The notes: generated by a model from the sequence alone, not told the origin. Shown: positions 36,369 through 43,094, numbered from the stretch's first letter. The stretch: 64,000 nucleotides of DNA from an uncultured Chitinophagaceae bacterium (GCA_937907395.1 CALCII010000012.1:186001-250000); one strand, 5' to 3'. Numbers and translations: made by a program.

Positions 36369-37445
36369 TTAATTCATTAATTCCATTTGTCTTTTGAAAC
36401 CAATCACTTCCACTTTCTCAACCAGCTGTGTTTTTTCATGCGGGTTGGCAATTTCTGCAATGGTCATGGGTCGTTCAATTTTCTCATTATACCCGAAATG
36501 TTCCGAAAGGCGTTTTGATTTTTCAACGCTCAATTTTCCAAATTCATATTTCGCAATCAATCTTCCTTTTCGCATCAAGGCCTGGTCCACCATAGCCAAT
36601 GAACTATTGAATGTGCAAATGAGCTGTACGTTTAGAAAATCGGCCAGCAGTCCATCGGAGATATTGAGCAAGTTGGATACAGAAGAATTATTACTGAATT
36701 TTCTATCCATAATAATATTCTCTGCATCTTCTATAATGAGCACTGTGTTTGGATTATCAATGAGCAATTCAATAAAATCAGGATTCATTAAATTTCCCGC
36801 CACAGAAGGCGACAAAAACAAAACCCTTTTTTTAATCTTCCCCACCAGGTATCGCAAATACGTTGTTTTACCGGTACCGGGCAATCCATGCAGCAACACA
36901 ATTCCTTTATCCTTTTTCTGCGACAATCGTTTCCTGATCACAGCATCCACTTCTTTAAAATCATCTTCATAAAACAGATCCAGGTTAAGACTGGTGCGTT
37001 TGATTTCCATTGGCTTCAGATCCAATGTACTTCTGTTTTGAACAATGAGATTTATTTCTAATGGCTGACGACGCTGGCGCTCTTTGAATTGCGTAAGCAG
37101 ATTGGTAAGCCCTTCAACAAACTGCTCATCGGATCCATCGTGCAGTATTTCACAATAATCATCATCCAGTTCCAGCAGGCAACGATTGTTGAGAATGAGA
37201 ATCGTTTTATCAAACTGATAATGTTTCTTTTCCCGCTTATACCAACGATATGTGTACACATGCTCAACCATGGATGCATATTGCTGCCGTATTGCAGTAA
37301 ATGCTTTTTCACCATCCACCCTGTTCATAAAATTGATACTGGGCAATTGATTGAACAGAGACAGGTATATGTTCTTTGCATCGAGGAAACTACCGTCAAA
37401 CACATTATTGGTGTTGAGTACTTTCTGATTAAATAACTGTTCCAT
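36369..37445 (-). CDS. AAA ATPase, BCS1-like, of the RNA-repair locus
   Basis: A 358-residue ATPase. The AAA module is at about 155-330: Walker A HGLPGTGKTT (187-194), Walker B NTVLIIEDAEN (about 233-243), sensor-1 region ICTFNSS and the arginine finger region ALMRKGRLIAKYEFGK, a pattern closest to BCS1/Cdc48-type ATPases. The first 150 residues are an unrecognised domain with no membrane segment. The gene lies between two blocks of tRNA-like RNA on the same strand, upstream of the slipin and rtcB genes. A remodelling role on RNP or tRNA substrates, with the SPFH ring, is inference. Confidence 0.85.
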   Translation of the reverse strand: MEQLFNQKVLNTNNVFDGSFLDAKNIYLSLFNQLPSINFMNRVDGEKAFTAIRQQYASMVEHVYTYRWYKREKKHYQFDKTILILNNRCLLELDDDYCEILHDGSDEQFVEGLTNLLTQFKERQRRQPLEINLIVQNRSTLDLKPMEIKRTSLNLDLFYEDDFKEVDAVIRKRLSQKKDKGIVLLHGLPGTGKTTYLRYLVGKIKKRVLFLSPSVAGNLMNPDFIELLIDNPNTVLIIEDAENIIMDRKFSNNSSVSNLLNISDGLLADFLNVQLICTFNSSLAMVDQALMRKGRLIAKYEFGKLSVEKSKRLSEHFGYNEKIERPMTIAEIANPHEKTQLVEKVEVIGFKRQMELMN

Positions 37446-37508
37446 TTTGTTTCATTTTCATCTGCCACATTTTTACAGCAGCGTTTTTAAAAATTTTGTT
37501 TCACTTTA

Positions 37509-37529
37509 CTTTCAGCATTTCGCTGAAAG
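37509..37529 (-). ncRNA. Hairpin closing tRNA-like array 1
   Basis: Perfect 8-pair stem CTTTCAGC / GCTGAAAG with loop GAAAT, 7 bases after the last tRNA-like element and about 60 bases before the ATPase start. There is no T-run, so it is more likely a processing or stability element than a terminator. Confidence 0.6.
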
Positions 37530-37536
37530 ATTTGAG

Positions 37537-37609
37537 TGGTGCTCCATGGAATTGAACCACGATCTCCGGGATTTCACTCCGGCGCATACAACCATTCTGC
37601 CAAAGCACC
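37537..37609 (-). tRNA. Divergent tRNA-like gene, anticodon GAA (Phe)
   Basis: A 73-base cloverleaf. Acceptor GGTGCTT pairs with GAGCACC (7 pairs, one G-U), D-stem is only GCA / TGC, anticodon stem CCGGA / CCCGG has one A-C mismatch and loop GTGAAAT with anticodon GAA, T-stem CGTGG / CCATG encloses TTCAATT. The discriminator is A and no CCA is encoded (ACT follows). It is the last full tRNA-like element before the ATPase gene. The short D-stem and mismatch suggest a specialised or decaying tRNA. Confidence 0.75.
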
Positions 37610-37616
37610 TTTTTCG

Positions 37617-37729
37617 CACGTATTGAAAGATTCGAATGCAGACGCTTTAGCCTGCATGCCGATATGTATCGTCGGCACTTCCGCCATCAGTTTTGGAGAC
37701 TGATATGCTAACCGTTACACCAAACACGC
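37617..37729 (-). tRNA. tRNA-like gene, anticodon CCA (Trp), with 41-base insertion in the T-arm
   Basis: A 113-base element. Acceptor GCGTGTT pairs with AATACGT (7 pairs, two G-U). The D region GTGTAACGGTTAGCAT is tRNA-like. Anticodon stem TCAGT / ACTGA holds loop CTCCAAA, anticodon CCA. The T-stem 5' strand GGAAG and 3' strand CTTTC pair, but between GGAAG and the T-loop TTCGAAT lie 41 extra bases that fold into two hairpins: TGCCGA / TCGGCA and TGCAGGC / GTCTGCA. Without them the tRNA is ordinary in length. Spacers to the neighbours are 5 and 7 bases. The insertion site is not one used by known bacterial tRNA introns. Confidence 0.72.
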
Positions 37730-37734
37730 AAATG

Positions 37735-37806
37735 CGGATGAAGAAAGATTCGAACTTTCAACCGGCGGCTTAACAAACCGCTGCTCTGCCATTGAGCTAT
37801 TCATCC
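37735..37806 (-). tRNA. Divergent tRNA-like gene, anticodon GTT (Asn)
   Basis: A 72-base cloverleaf with a perfect 7-pair acceptor (GGATGAA / TTCATCC), D-stem GCTC / GAGC, anticodon stem GCGGT / GCCGC with loop TTGTTAA (anticodon GTT), and T-stem GAAAG / CTTTC with loop TTCGAAT. The discriminator is G and CCA is not encoded. It is 4 bases after the Lys-like element. The sequence differs widely from the usual Bacteroidota tRNA-Asn, so it is probably an accessory copy. Confidence 0.85.
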
Positions 37807-37810
37807 ATTG

Positions 37811-37885
37811 TTGGCCCGGAGAGACTCGAACTCTCAACTCCCGGTGTAAAAGACCGGTACTCTGATCCAATTGAGTTACGAACCA
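37811..37885 (-). tRNA. Divergent tRNA-like gene, anticodon TTT (Lys)
   Basis: A 75-base cloverleaf: acceptor TGGTTCG / CGGGCCA (7 pairs with two G-U), D-stem ACTC / GAGT with GG in the loop, anticodon stem CCGGT / ACCGG with loop CTTTTAC (anticodon TTT), T-stem GAGAG / CTCTC with loop TTCGAGT. Discriminator A; the following CAA is not CCA. Its stems are intact but its sequence is unlike standard bacterial tRNA-Lys. It is the third element of array 1. Confidence 0.85.
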
Positions 37886-37888
37886 TTT

Positions 37889-37983
37889 TGTTGCGACTGC
37901 CGGAAGTAAACCAATTAGCACAATCCTCTAATGATCACCTTCTTCCAAAGACCAGTATGCTCATCCCATTACACCACTCAACA
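37889..37983 (-). ncRNA. Degenerate tRNA-like element of array 1
   Basis: TGTTG and CAACA close a 95-base domain. Inside is TGGTGTAATGGGATGAGCATA, strongly like the D-arm region of the Trp-like element, then CTGGT and CTTTGGA in the place of an anticodon arm (TTG would be Gln), but the 3' partner is poor. A nested stem GGAAG / CTTCC with ATTAG / CTAAT follows, and there is no T-loop. It is 3 bases from the Lys-like gene, the same tight packing as the other members. Probably a decayed or highly altered tRNA. Confidence 0.45.
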
Positions 37984-37988
37984 TTTTT

Positions 37989-38040
37989 AAAAGCACCCCT
38001 GTTGCATCTCTACCGCTTGCATCGGTTAACAGGGGATGCT
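37989..38040 (-). terminator. Terminator-like hairpin with D-arm-like loop
   Basis: On the minus strand AGCA and CCCCTGTT (one bulged T between) pair with AACAGGGG and TGCT, 12 pairs, then TTTT. The 24-base loop contains AAGCGGTAGAG, like a D-loop. It begins 24 bases after the 42-codon ORF. It may be a leaky terminator or the first element of the tRNA-like array. Confidence 0.55.
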
Positions 38041-38063
38041 TATCCTCCTCTGCACATAATATT

Positions 38064-38192
38064 TTATCTCATCAGATGCGCTGCGGGATGCAGCACTTCC
38101 CCTTTTCTTTCTGCTTGTTTCTGAGGGGCAGCTGGCTTACCAAAAAGTTTAATCACAGCTCTCACCAACAGAACAAATAAGATCAATTTCAT
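38064..38192 (-). CDS. Small membrane protein (42 aa) with strong ribosome-binding site
   Basis: MKLILFVLLVRAVIKLFGKP and then a hydrophilic, Lys/Gln-rich tail: one hydrophobic helix at residues 2-17 with a basic flank. The ATG at 38192 is preceded at 7 bases by AAAGGAGGG, an unusually good Shine-Dalgarno sequence for this phylum, and that decides the start. It lies immediately after a strong terminator (38216-38251), so its expression may depend on read-through or an unseen promoter. Unrecognised; a type I toxin-like or regulatory peptide is a possibility only. Confidence 0.55.
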   Translation of the reverse strand: MKLILFVLLVRAVIKLFGKPAAPQKQAERKGEVLHPAAHLMR

Positions 38193-38215
38193 AGTCATCC
38201 CTCCTTTCATGGCAA

Positions 38216-38251
38216 CAAAAAAGCCCGGTCGTTTTGGATCGACCGGGCTTT
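38216..38251 (-). terminator. Strong terminator/attenuator between small ORFs
   Basis: A 12-pair perfect stem (AAAGCCCGGTCG with CGACCGGGCTTT, 38220-38231 and 38240-38251) with an 8-base loop and a T-run on the minus strand. The next small ORF's Shine-Dalgarno sequence begins only about 10 bases beyond it. Confidence 0.85.
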
Positions 38252-38268
38252 CTTCCACACATAACAAA

Positions 38269-38418
38269 TTATGTGCAGACCTGCTCCGGCCAATTCCAAA
38301 AAAACTGTTTTCCTTCACGTACATACATACGATTCCTGTTTGGTTGTATCAACCAGCGATAATGCTTCGTACTGCAATCACCAGGATTTTGTATGTGCGG
38401 CTGTTTTGTTACGTTCAT
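38269..38418 (-). CDS. Small ORF of 49 codons, unrecognised
   Basis: From ATG at 38418 it encodes MNVTKQPHIQNPGDCSTK and continues HYRWLIQPNRNRM to a Trp-rich end (FFWNWPEQVCT). The composition (four Trp, many Asn/Gln/Arg) is not that of random AT-rich DNA, but I know no homolog. The stop is 18 bases before a strong terminator stem. It could be a leader peptide whose translation controls the terminator, or a small protein. Confidence 0.45.
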   Translation of the reverse strand: MNVTKQPHIQNPGDCSTKHYRWLIQPNRNRMYVREGKQFFWNWPEQVCT

Positions 38419-38514
38419 TCAGTTTTGTTTTAAATAGTGTTTTTCAAATTCATAGCAACGGCCCGTGATCAAACAGACATAACTCTACCAGCTTGCTGCT
38501 TTTTTGAAGAGCAA

Positions 38515-38541
38515 TAAAAAACCCCGACTTTAAGTCGGGGT
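38515..38541 (-). terminator. Terminator/attenuator after the first small ORF
   Basis: Stem ACCCCGACTT / AAGTCGGGGT (38521-38541) with a T-run on the minus strand (complement of AAAAAA at 38516-38521). It follows the 28-codon ORF by 33 bases. Confidence 0.85.
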
Positions 38542-38573
38542 CTGTATATCGTTAAGTCGTAGTTCAACTTAGT

Positions 38574-38660
38574 TTACAGCATAACATGCCCCGCTATCGG
38601 TCTGTCTCCTTTAGGACTAAACCAATTCACCAGTTCAATATGTTGGTATGTGCGTGACAT
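38574..38660 (-). CDS. Small ORF of 28 codons at the head of the RNA-repair locus
   Basis: ATG at 38660 opens MSRTYQHIELVNWFSPKG, ending DRPIAGHVML and TAA. It begins about 30 bases downstream of a good promoter and is followed by a strong terminator, so promoter, ORF and terminator form a short unit of about 150 bases. The protein is unrecognised. It may be a leader peptide or a small independent gene. Confidence 0.5.
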   Translation of the reverse strand: MSRTYQHIELVNWFSPKGDRPIAGHVML

Positions 38661-38691
38661 TGTTTGTTGTTTTAAATTTTATTTTGCTGTG

Positions 38692-38724
38692 CAAAGATGA
38701 AACTATTTTTCAATAGCTTCCAAA
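38692..38724 (-). promoter_or_regulatory. Bacteroidota-type promoter of the RNA-repair locus
   Basis: On the minus strand a TTTG (38724-38721) is separated by 21 bases from CATCTTTG (38699-38692), one mismatch from the TAnnTTTG consensus. The transcript would start at about 38685, 25 bases before the 28-codon ORF. Confidence 0.65.
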
Positions 38725-38774
38725 TATTTCAATTACTTTTTTTTAAAATACCCAATGGTACGTAGTTACATTGA

Positions 38775-39605
38775 TTAATGTTCAAACACTACTGTTTTAT
38801 TCAAATACACAAATACACGATCTTCTAATACCAACTTCATCGCCTTTGCCAATACACTTTTTTCAATTTCTTTTCCTGCTTTCACCATGTCTTCAATAGC
38901 AAATGTGTGATTCACCGGAATGATCTGTTGTTCAATGATGGGACCTTCATCTAAATCATTCGTTACAAAATGTGCTGTTGCACCAATCATCTTTACACCA
39001 CGGCTGTGTGCCTGCCGGTACGGACTGGCACCTATAAATGCAGGAAGAAACGAATGATGAATATTGATGATGCGCAACGGAAACTGCTCTACAAACTGTG
39101 GCGACAGAATGCGCATGAACTTTGCAAGGATGATATAATCAAATGAGTACACACTCATCTGTTTTTTTATTTCTTCTTCAAACTGTTCTTTGGTTTTATT
39201 TTCATGTGATACAAAATGGAAAGGCACATCAAAGCGACGGCAGATATCACCCAGCAGTTCATGATTGCCGATGACGCATTGCACCGTTGCTCCCAGTGTT
39301 TGAAAATGATGACGTATGAGAATATCGCTGAGACAATGATATTCTTTTGTCACCAACACCACCACTTTCTTCTCCGGTTTTGGATTTACTGTTATAACAG
39401 CATCTTCCGGCAAGACTGCTTTGAGTTCCTGCTTGAGATCAGTTACATCCTGTTCTTTGGAAATCACCAGCCGTGCAAAAAAGCGATTGGCTTCCACATC
39501 CACATGTTCCCGCATGGAAACAATGTTGAGTTGCCTTACCGCCAGCACATTAGTGATAGATGCCACCAGACCTACCTGATCTTTACATTGAATGAGAATT
39601 ACCAT
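38775..39605 (-). CDS. purU: Formyltetrahydrofolate deformylase
   Basis: A 276-residue enzyme that hydrolyses 10-formyl-THF to formate and THF. An ACT domain (1-80: VILIQCKDQVGLVASITNVL) precedes the formyltransferase-type domain with CVIGNHE, NIHHSFLPAFIGASPYRQA (catalytic His and conserved Asn) and TAHFVTNDLDEGPIIEQ (catalytic Asp). Length and order match PurU. It stands alone upstream of the RNA-repair promoter. Confidence 0.93.
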   Translation of the reverse strand: MVILIQCKDQVGLVASITNVLAVRQLNIVSMREHVDVEANRFFARLVISKEQDVTDLKQELKAVLPEDAVITVNPKPEKKVVVLVTKEYHCLSDILIRHHFQTLGATVQCVIGNHELLGDICRRFDVPFHFVSHENKTKEQFEEEIKKQMSVYSFDYIILAKFMRILSPQFVEQFPLRIINIHHSFLPAFIGASPYRQAHSRGVKMIGATAHFVTNDLDEGPIIEQQIIPVNHTFAIEDMVKAGKEIEKSVLAKAMKLVLEDRVFVYLNKTVVFEH

Positions 39606-39661
39606 AGGCTTAAAATTACTTGCAAATTCTCAAAACAATGGTTAGCATGAAGTGGTGAATA

Positions 39662-40393
39662 TTAATGTGAAACCTCCTCCAGCAAATCAAGAGATGGCAT
39701 CTCGTCATAAGTACGTCCGTTGAGAAGGCGTCCTGTTTTTTTCTTGTTTGTTCCACCCCATTGTTTGAAAAAGAATGCAACCTTGGCTTTTTCGCATTGT
39801 TGCTGAATATCTAAAACCCAATCAACATCCATGGGTCTTGGCTTTCTACCACTTTCACCACCAACAATCACCCAATCAATTTTTCGGAGATTCAATTTGT
39901 GTAATGGGCCGATTAGTGGCTCACATGATAAGAATTTTGTCCGGGCGTTGGTTTTTCGCAAATCGTCAATGCGATGTTTTACCTTATCATTTTCTACAGA
40001 CACTCCCATCCAAATATTATGAGTCCACAAAAGTTCTTTATGATATTTAAGCAACAGATCAGAACGTTTTGTGAGTACCTGAAAAGTATGTTGCGGATTC
40101 TCATTCATTACCTTAAAAACCTTTTTGATGAACTCCAGTGGCACATCTTTATGAAAAAGATCACTCATAGAGTTCACAAACACAATTTTAGGCTGCTTCC
40201 ATGAATAGGGCACTAAAAGTGCATCTTCATGAATACGAAGCTCAAATCCATCTTTATACTTTTCTATTCCCATTGCCTGAAGACGCTTTGCCATTACTTC
40301 TGCATAGCAATGCTTACAACCAGCCGAAATTTTATTACAGCCAGTGGTTGGGTTCCAGGTCATTTCTGTCCACTCGATTGATGATTGAGCCAT
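39662..40393 (-). CDS. DUF5131 three-Cys-motif protein (phage Gp37/Gp68-like)
   Basis: A 243-residue protein. The N-terminal TTGCNKISAGCKHCYAE holds three cysteines (C19, C26, C29) in the C-x6-C-x2-C motif of this radical-SAM-like family. FVNSMSDLFHKDVP, VLTKRSD and VIVGGESGRKPRPMD are further family blocks. Its start overlaps the stop of the TcmP gene in TAATG, so the two are translated together. The family's function is unknown; it is often carried on phages and islands. Confidence 0.88.
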   Translation of the reverse strand: MAQSSIEWTEMTWNPTTGCNKISAGCKHCYAEVMAKRLQAMGIEKYKDGFELRIHEDALLVPYSWKQPKIVFVNSMSDLFHKDVPLEFIKKVFKVMNENPQHTFQVLTKRSDLLLKYHKELLWTHNIWMGVSVENDKVKHRIDDLRKTNARTKFLSCEPLIGPLHKLNLRKIDWVIVGGESGRKPRPMDVDWVLDIQQQCEKAKVAFFFKQWGGTNKKKTGRLLNGRTYDEMPSLDLLEEVSH

Positions 40394-41226
40394 TAGAGTT
40401 TATATTTAGGTTTAATGACCTCATTAGCAATCTTCAATGCACTAGCATTGTTAGTTGCCATCATAAAATGATACATTATTGAGTTAGTACTATTTTTCAT
40501 CACGTATGAATCTGAAACAAATTTAAATATAGTGTTTAACCGACGTCTGTAAAGTTCACCTGCCTTATTGACCGTGTTTCGCTCCTTTTCAACCACTGTT
40601 TCTTGTCCGAAAAGAGTATTAATAGATTGAGCCTTATAAAAATGGTCTTTTATTTCCACTTGAGACATTCCGAGGAACTTCTCTAATTTTTGTAACCATG
40701 CATCTGAAATATTCCCATCAGATTTAAGCAATCGATTAATTCCTATTCCAGTAGGAACTAATATCCACAAATCTACTCCTAATCCTTTCAAAACCTCAAT
40801 TGACTCCCAATTTACTGACATCCCGTAGGGATCAACAAAGGCCAACGCTCTATATGATTTATTCTTTTGTAAAAACTCTGCCATTTTTAGAAGCTTTTCA
40901 TTACAATCAGCATTTACTACATGTACATTTTTCCCAAAATAGTTTTCTTGAATCGTCACTTCTAACTCTTCTTTATTGTTTTCGTCTAACTCAACAAAAT
41001 AATACATGTCGAATTCTTTAGGCTCAGTAATGTCAAGAATTCTTAATGCTGTCCCCTTAAGCTTTTCGCTACCATCATCTGTTTCGATCAAACCTGAACC
41101 AGCAAACCCATCAAAATATATTGTTTTAACCCACTTCTGCTTTTGCATTATTGTTAAATATGCCTTTGCATAAGCAACTACAATTTCCATTTTTGATTCC
41201 GTCCAGTTTCCGCCAAATTGATTCAT
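40393..41226 (-). CDS. tcmP: Three-Cys-motif partner protein TcmP
   Basis: A 277-residue protein that always accompanies the three-Cys-motif family. KTIYFDGFAGSGLIETDDG (about 39-57) resembles SAM-binding motif I of methyltransferases, and YRALAFVDPYGMSVNWESI near 130 resembles motif IV (DPYG). So a nucleic-acid or RNA methyltransferase-like fold is likely. The gene is AT-richer than its neighbours. Function undetermined. Confidence 0.85.
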   Translation of the reverse strand: MNQFGGNWTESKMEIVVAYAKAYLTIMQKQKWVKTIYFDGFAGSGLIETDDGSEKLKGTALRILDITEPKEFDMYYFVELDENNKEELEVTIQENYFGKNVHVVNADCNEKLLKMAEFLQKNKSYRALAFVDPYGMSVNWESIEVLKGLGVDLWILVPTGIGINRLLKSDGNISDAWLQKLEKFLGMSQVEIKDHFYKAQSINTLFGQETVVEKERNTVNKAGELYRRRLNTIFKFVSDSYVMKNSTNSIMYHFMMATNNASALKIANEVIKPKYKL

Positions 41227-41261
41227 AGATTAGTTTTTATTAAAATTATATATTATATCTT

Positions 41262-42371
41262 CTAAAACAACTTCCCCTGCTGTCCTGGCCTGCGGAATTT
41301 TGTTCTGTCCAAGCTCCACTCTTCGGCATTCATGCCATATAGCTTTCCATACTTTTTGTACTGCTGTGCCACCAGCTGGGCAATAGGGCCTTCGCCTCGC
41401 ATACGTACGCCCCAACGGGTATCATTCACCTGTCCGTCTTGGCTGTGTTCAATATGATGCCATACTTTATCGGCACGGTCGGGAAAATTTTTGTACAACC
41501 AATCGTGAAATAAAAATTTGATCGCCCCATTTAAACGGATGAAAGTATAAGCCGTAAACGTAGCCCCGTTATCCCTGGCCGCTTTCATGATGCGTTGCAT
41601 TTCATGTTCGTTCAAGCCGGGGATCATGGGCCCCATCATAATACCCATACGTACACCGGCACTGCTGAGCTCGTTGATCACTTTCAGTTTTTGTTTGGCG
41701 GTAGTGGTGCGTGGCTCCATCACCCGGCGCAGATCTTCATTGAAAGAAGTGATAGACACCATGGCCGATACAATATTCTTCTTACCCATTTCCTGCAATA
41801 CGTCTTTGTCTTTTAAGATCCATGAATTCTTAGTAAGAATCCCAACGGGCTGATTGAACTGGTTGCATACTTCCAGTAATTGTCGTGTTAAACGGAACTT
41901 CTGTTCGGCCGGTTGATAACAATCGGTATTACCACTGAGCATGATGGGGGTGGCATCCCATTTCGGATGCATTAAAAATTTACGAAGCAACTGTGGTGCA
42001 TTTTTCTTCACCAGTACTTTTTGCTCAAAATCCATTCCGGCACTATAGCCCCAGTACTCATGTACATTTCTTGCATAGCAGTAAATACATCCGTGTTCGC
42101 AACCGGCATAAGGATTCATACTGTAGCTCATGCCCACATCCGGACTTTCCACTTTGTTTACAATTGACTTCGGAAATGTTTCTATGTATTGTGTTTTAAG
42201 ATTGGTTTCTTCCCAATCGTCGATTGCTTCTGTATGTTCTTTGGTGACTTCATTCTTTATAAACCGGTTTTTGGTGTTGAACTGTGCACCTCTGCCCGCA
42301 TGATACAGCTTTGTTTCATCGGTTGCTGTGGGCTTTACTTTGTAATGATCCTGTTTTAATTTTTCTGACAT
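41262..42371 (-). CDS. PA0069 family radical SAM protein
   Basis: About 369 residues. YAGCEHGCIYCYARNVH near 80 contains the CX3CX2C motif for the 4Fe-4S cluster, and the SPL-like fold continues with PIMLSGNTDCYQPAE and GILTKNS. The family resembles spore photoproduct lyase-like enzymes and has no proven substrate. ATG at 42371 is chosen; a longer frame to 42407 would read into a CACAAAGGC-type dispersed repeat. Confidence 0.88.
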   Translation of the reverse strand: MSEKLKQDHYKVKPTATDETKLYHAGRGAQFNTKNRFIKNEVTKEHTEAIDDWEETNLKTQYIETFPKSIVNKVESPDVGMSYSMNPYAGCEHGCIYCYARNVHEYWGYSAGMDFEQKVLVKKNAPQLLRKFLMHPKWDATPIMLSGNTDCYQPAEQKFRLTRQLLEVCNQFNQPVGILTKNSWILKDKDVLQEMGKKNIVSAMVSITSFNEDLRRVMEPRTTTAKQKLKVINELSSAGVRMGIMMGPMIPGLNEHEMQRIMKAARDNGATFTAYTFIRLNGAIKFLFHDWLYKNFPDRADKVWHHIEHSQDGQVNDTRWGVRMRGEGPIAQLVAQQYKKYGKLYGMNAEEWSLDRTKFRRPGQQGKLF

Positions 42372-42382
42372 GGTTACTTTTT

Positions 42383-42412
42383 TTGAACCACAAAGGCGCA
42401 AAGACACAAAGC
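42383..42412. repeat. CACAAAGGCGCAAAG-type dispersed repeat
   Basis: ACCACAAAGGCGCAAAGAC with ACAAAG following, just upstream of the radical SAM start. The motif recurs in diverged form at 63113-63160 and in the AG-rich copies at 29301-29490. Confidence 0.6.
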
Positions 42413-42470
42413 TCCTGTAAGCGTTATTGCCTTGTTACATTTGCACATCTGTATGTACTTGTGAATAAGA

Positions 42471-43094
42471 TTAACTGAATAATTCTCCCTGTTTGGTGGT
42501 AACAGCCAGATTCTGGAACGAGAGGCGTTTCACTACCTGGTATTTTGTGTCTGTGAGTGAACGTTTCAGCAATAACATTCCATCGGCAATAAATCGTCCG
42601 GTGAAATGTTTGTGCGAATATTCCAACCATCCTTTTTCATATTGCCATGGCTCCAGTTTTCTTGCAATGGTGAGATGGGGTTCCAGTATAAAATGAGGTT
42701 TGTTTTCATCGTTCAGCTTCATCAAACGCTGTGCTTCACTGCGAATGGTTTTTACCAATGACTGAACAGGCAACTTACTCACCACATTGATGAAAATAGT
42801 ATGTGATGGAAAACTGCCATAATCCCGCAACTCTATCTTAATAGGCGGAAAACCCATGGCCACCATATTCAAGCGGTTGACCAATCGTTCCTCCATCAGT
42901 TCGTACTGAAGAAAATTGGCAAGCGTAATATGAGGCTTCCCCCACTTCGCATGAGACGATTGATATTTCTCTGCAAAAGCATCTTTCTCTTTTACAATGC
43001 GATTCCACAATTCTTCGTGCGGACTCAATACTAATAAATACTCATACACCCGGTAGCCGGGAATGGTGCTGCTGTTGATGGATTGTAATTGCAT
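42471..43094 (-). CDS. 2H phosphoesterase, 2'-5' RNA ligase family
   Basis: A 207-residue LigT-like protein with two HxT/S motifs: KPHITLANF near residue 55 and EPHLTIARKL near 148. These His pairs form the active site of 2H phosphoesterases, which open cyclic phosphates or join/cleave 2'-5' RNA bonds. RtcB is not in the same operon but the shared substrate type (RNA ends with cyclic phosphate) is worth noting. Specific substrate unknown. Confidence 0.85.
   Translation of the reverse strand: MQLQSINSSTIPGYRVYEYLLVLSPHEELWNRIVKEKDAFAEKYQSSHAKWGKPHITLANFLQYELMEERLVNRLNMVAMGFPPIKIELRDYGSFPSHTIFINVVSKLPVQSLVKTIRSEAQRLMKLNDENKPHFILEPHLTIARKLEPWQYEKGWLEYSHKHFTGRFIADGMLLLKRSLTDTKYQVVKRLSFQNLAVTTKQGELFS

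Noticed and set aside
36001..38063. Normal housekeeping tRNA genes
   Set aside because: Sequences are far from standard bacterial isoacceptors, one has a T-arm insertion, others lack arms or are permuted, and they lie inside a protein-coding transcription unit.
37792..38124. 110-codon ORF on the plus strand across the tRNA-like array
   Set aside because: It runs antisense to cloverleaf-forming sequences and has no family resemblance. The minus-strand RNAs explain the sequence better.
38064..38324. 86-codon ORF on the minus strand covering a terminator
   Set aside because: Its first half is read through the strong hairpin at 38216-38251. The strong ribosome-binding site and ATG at 38192 define a 42-codon gene instead.
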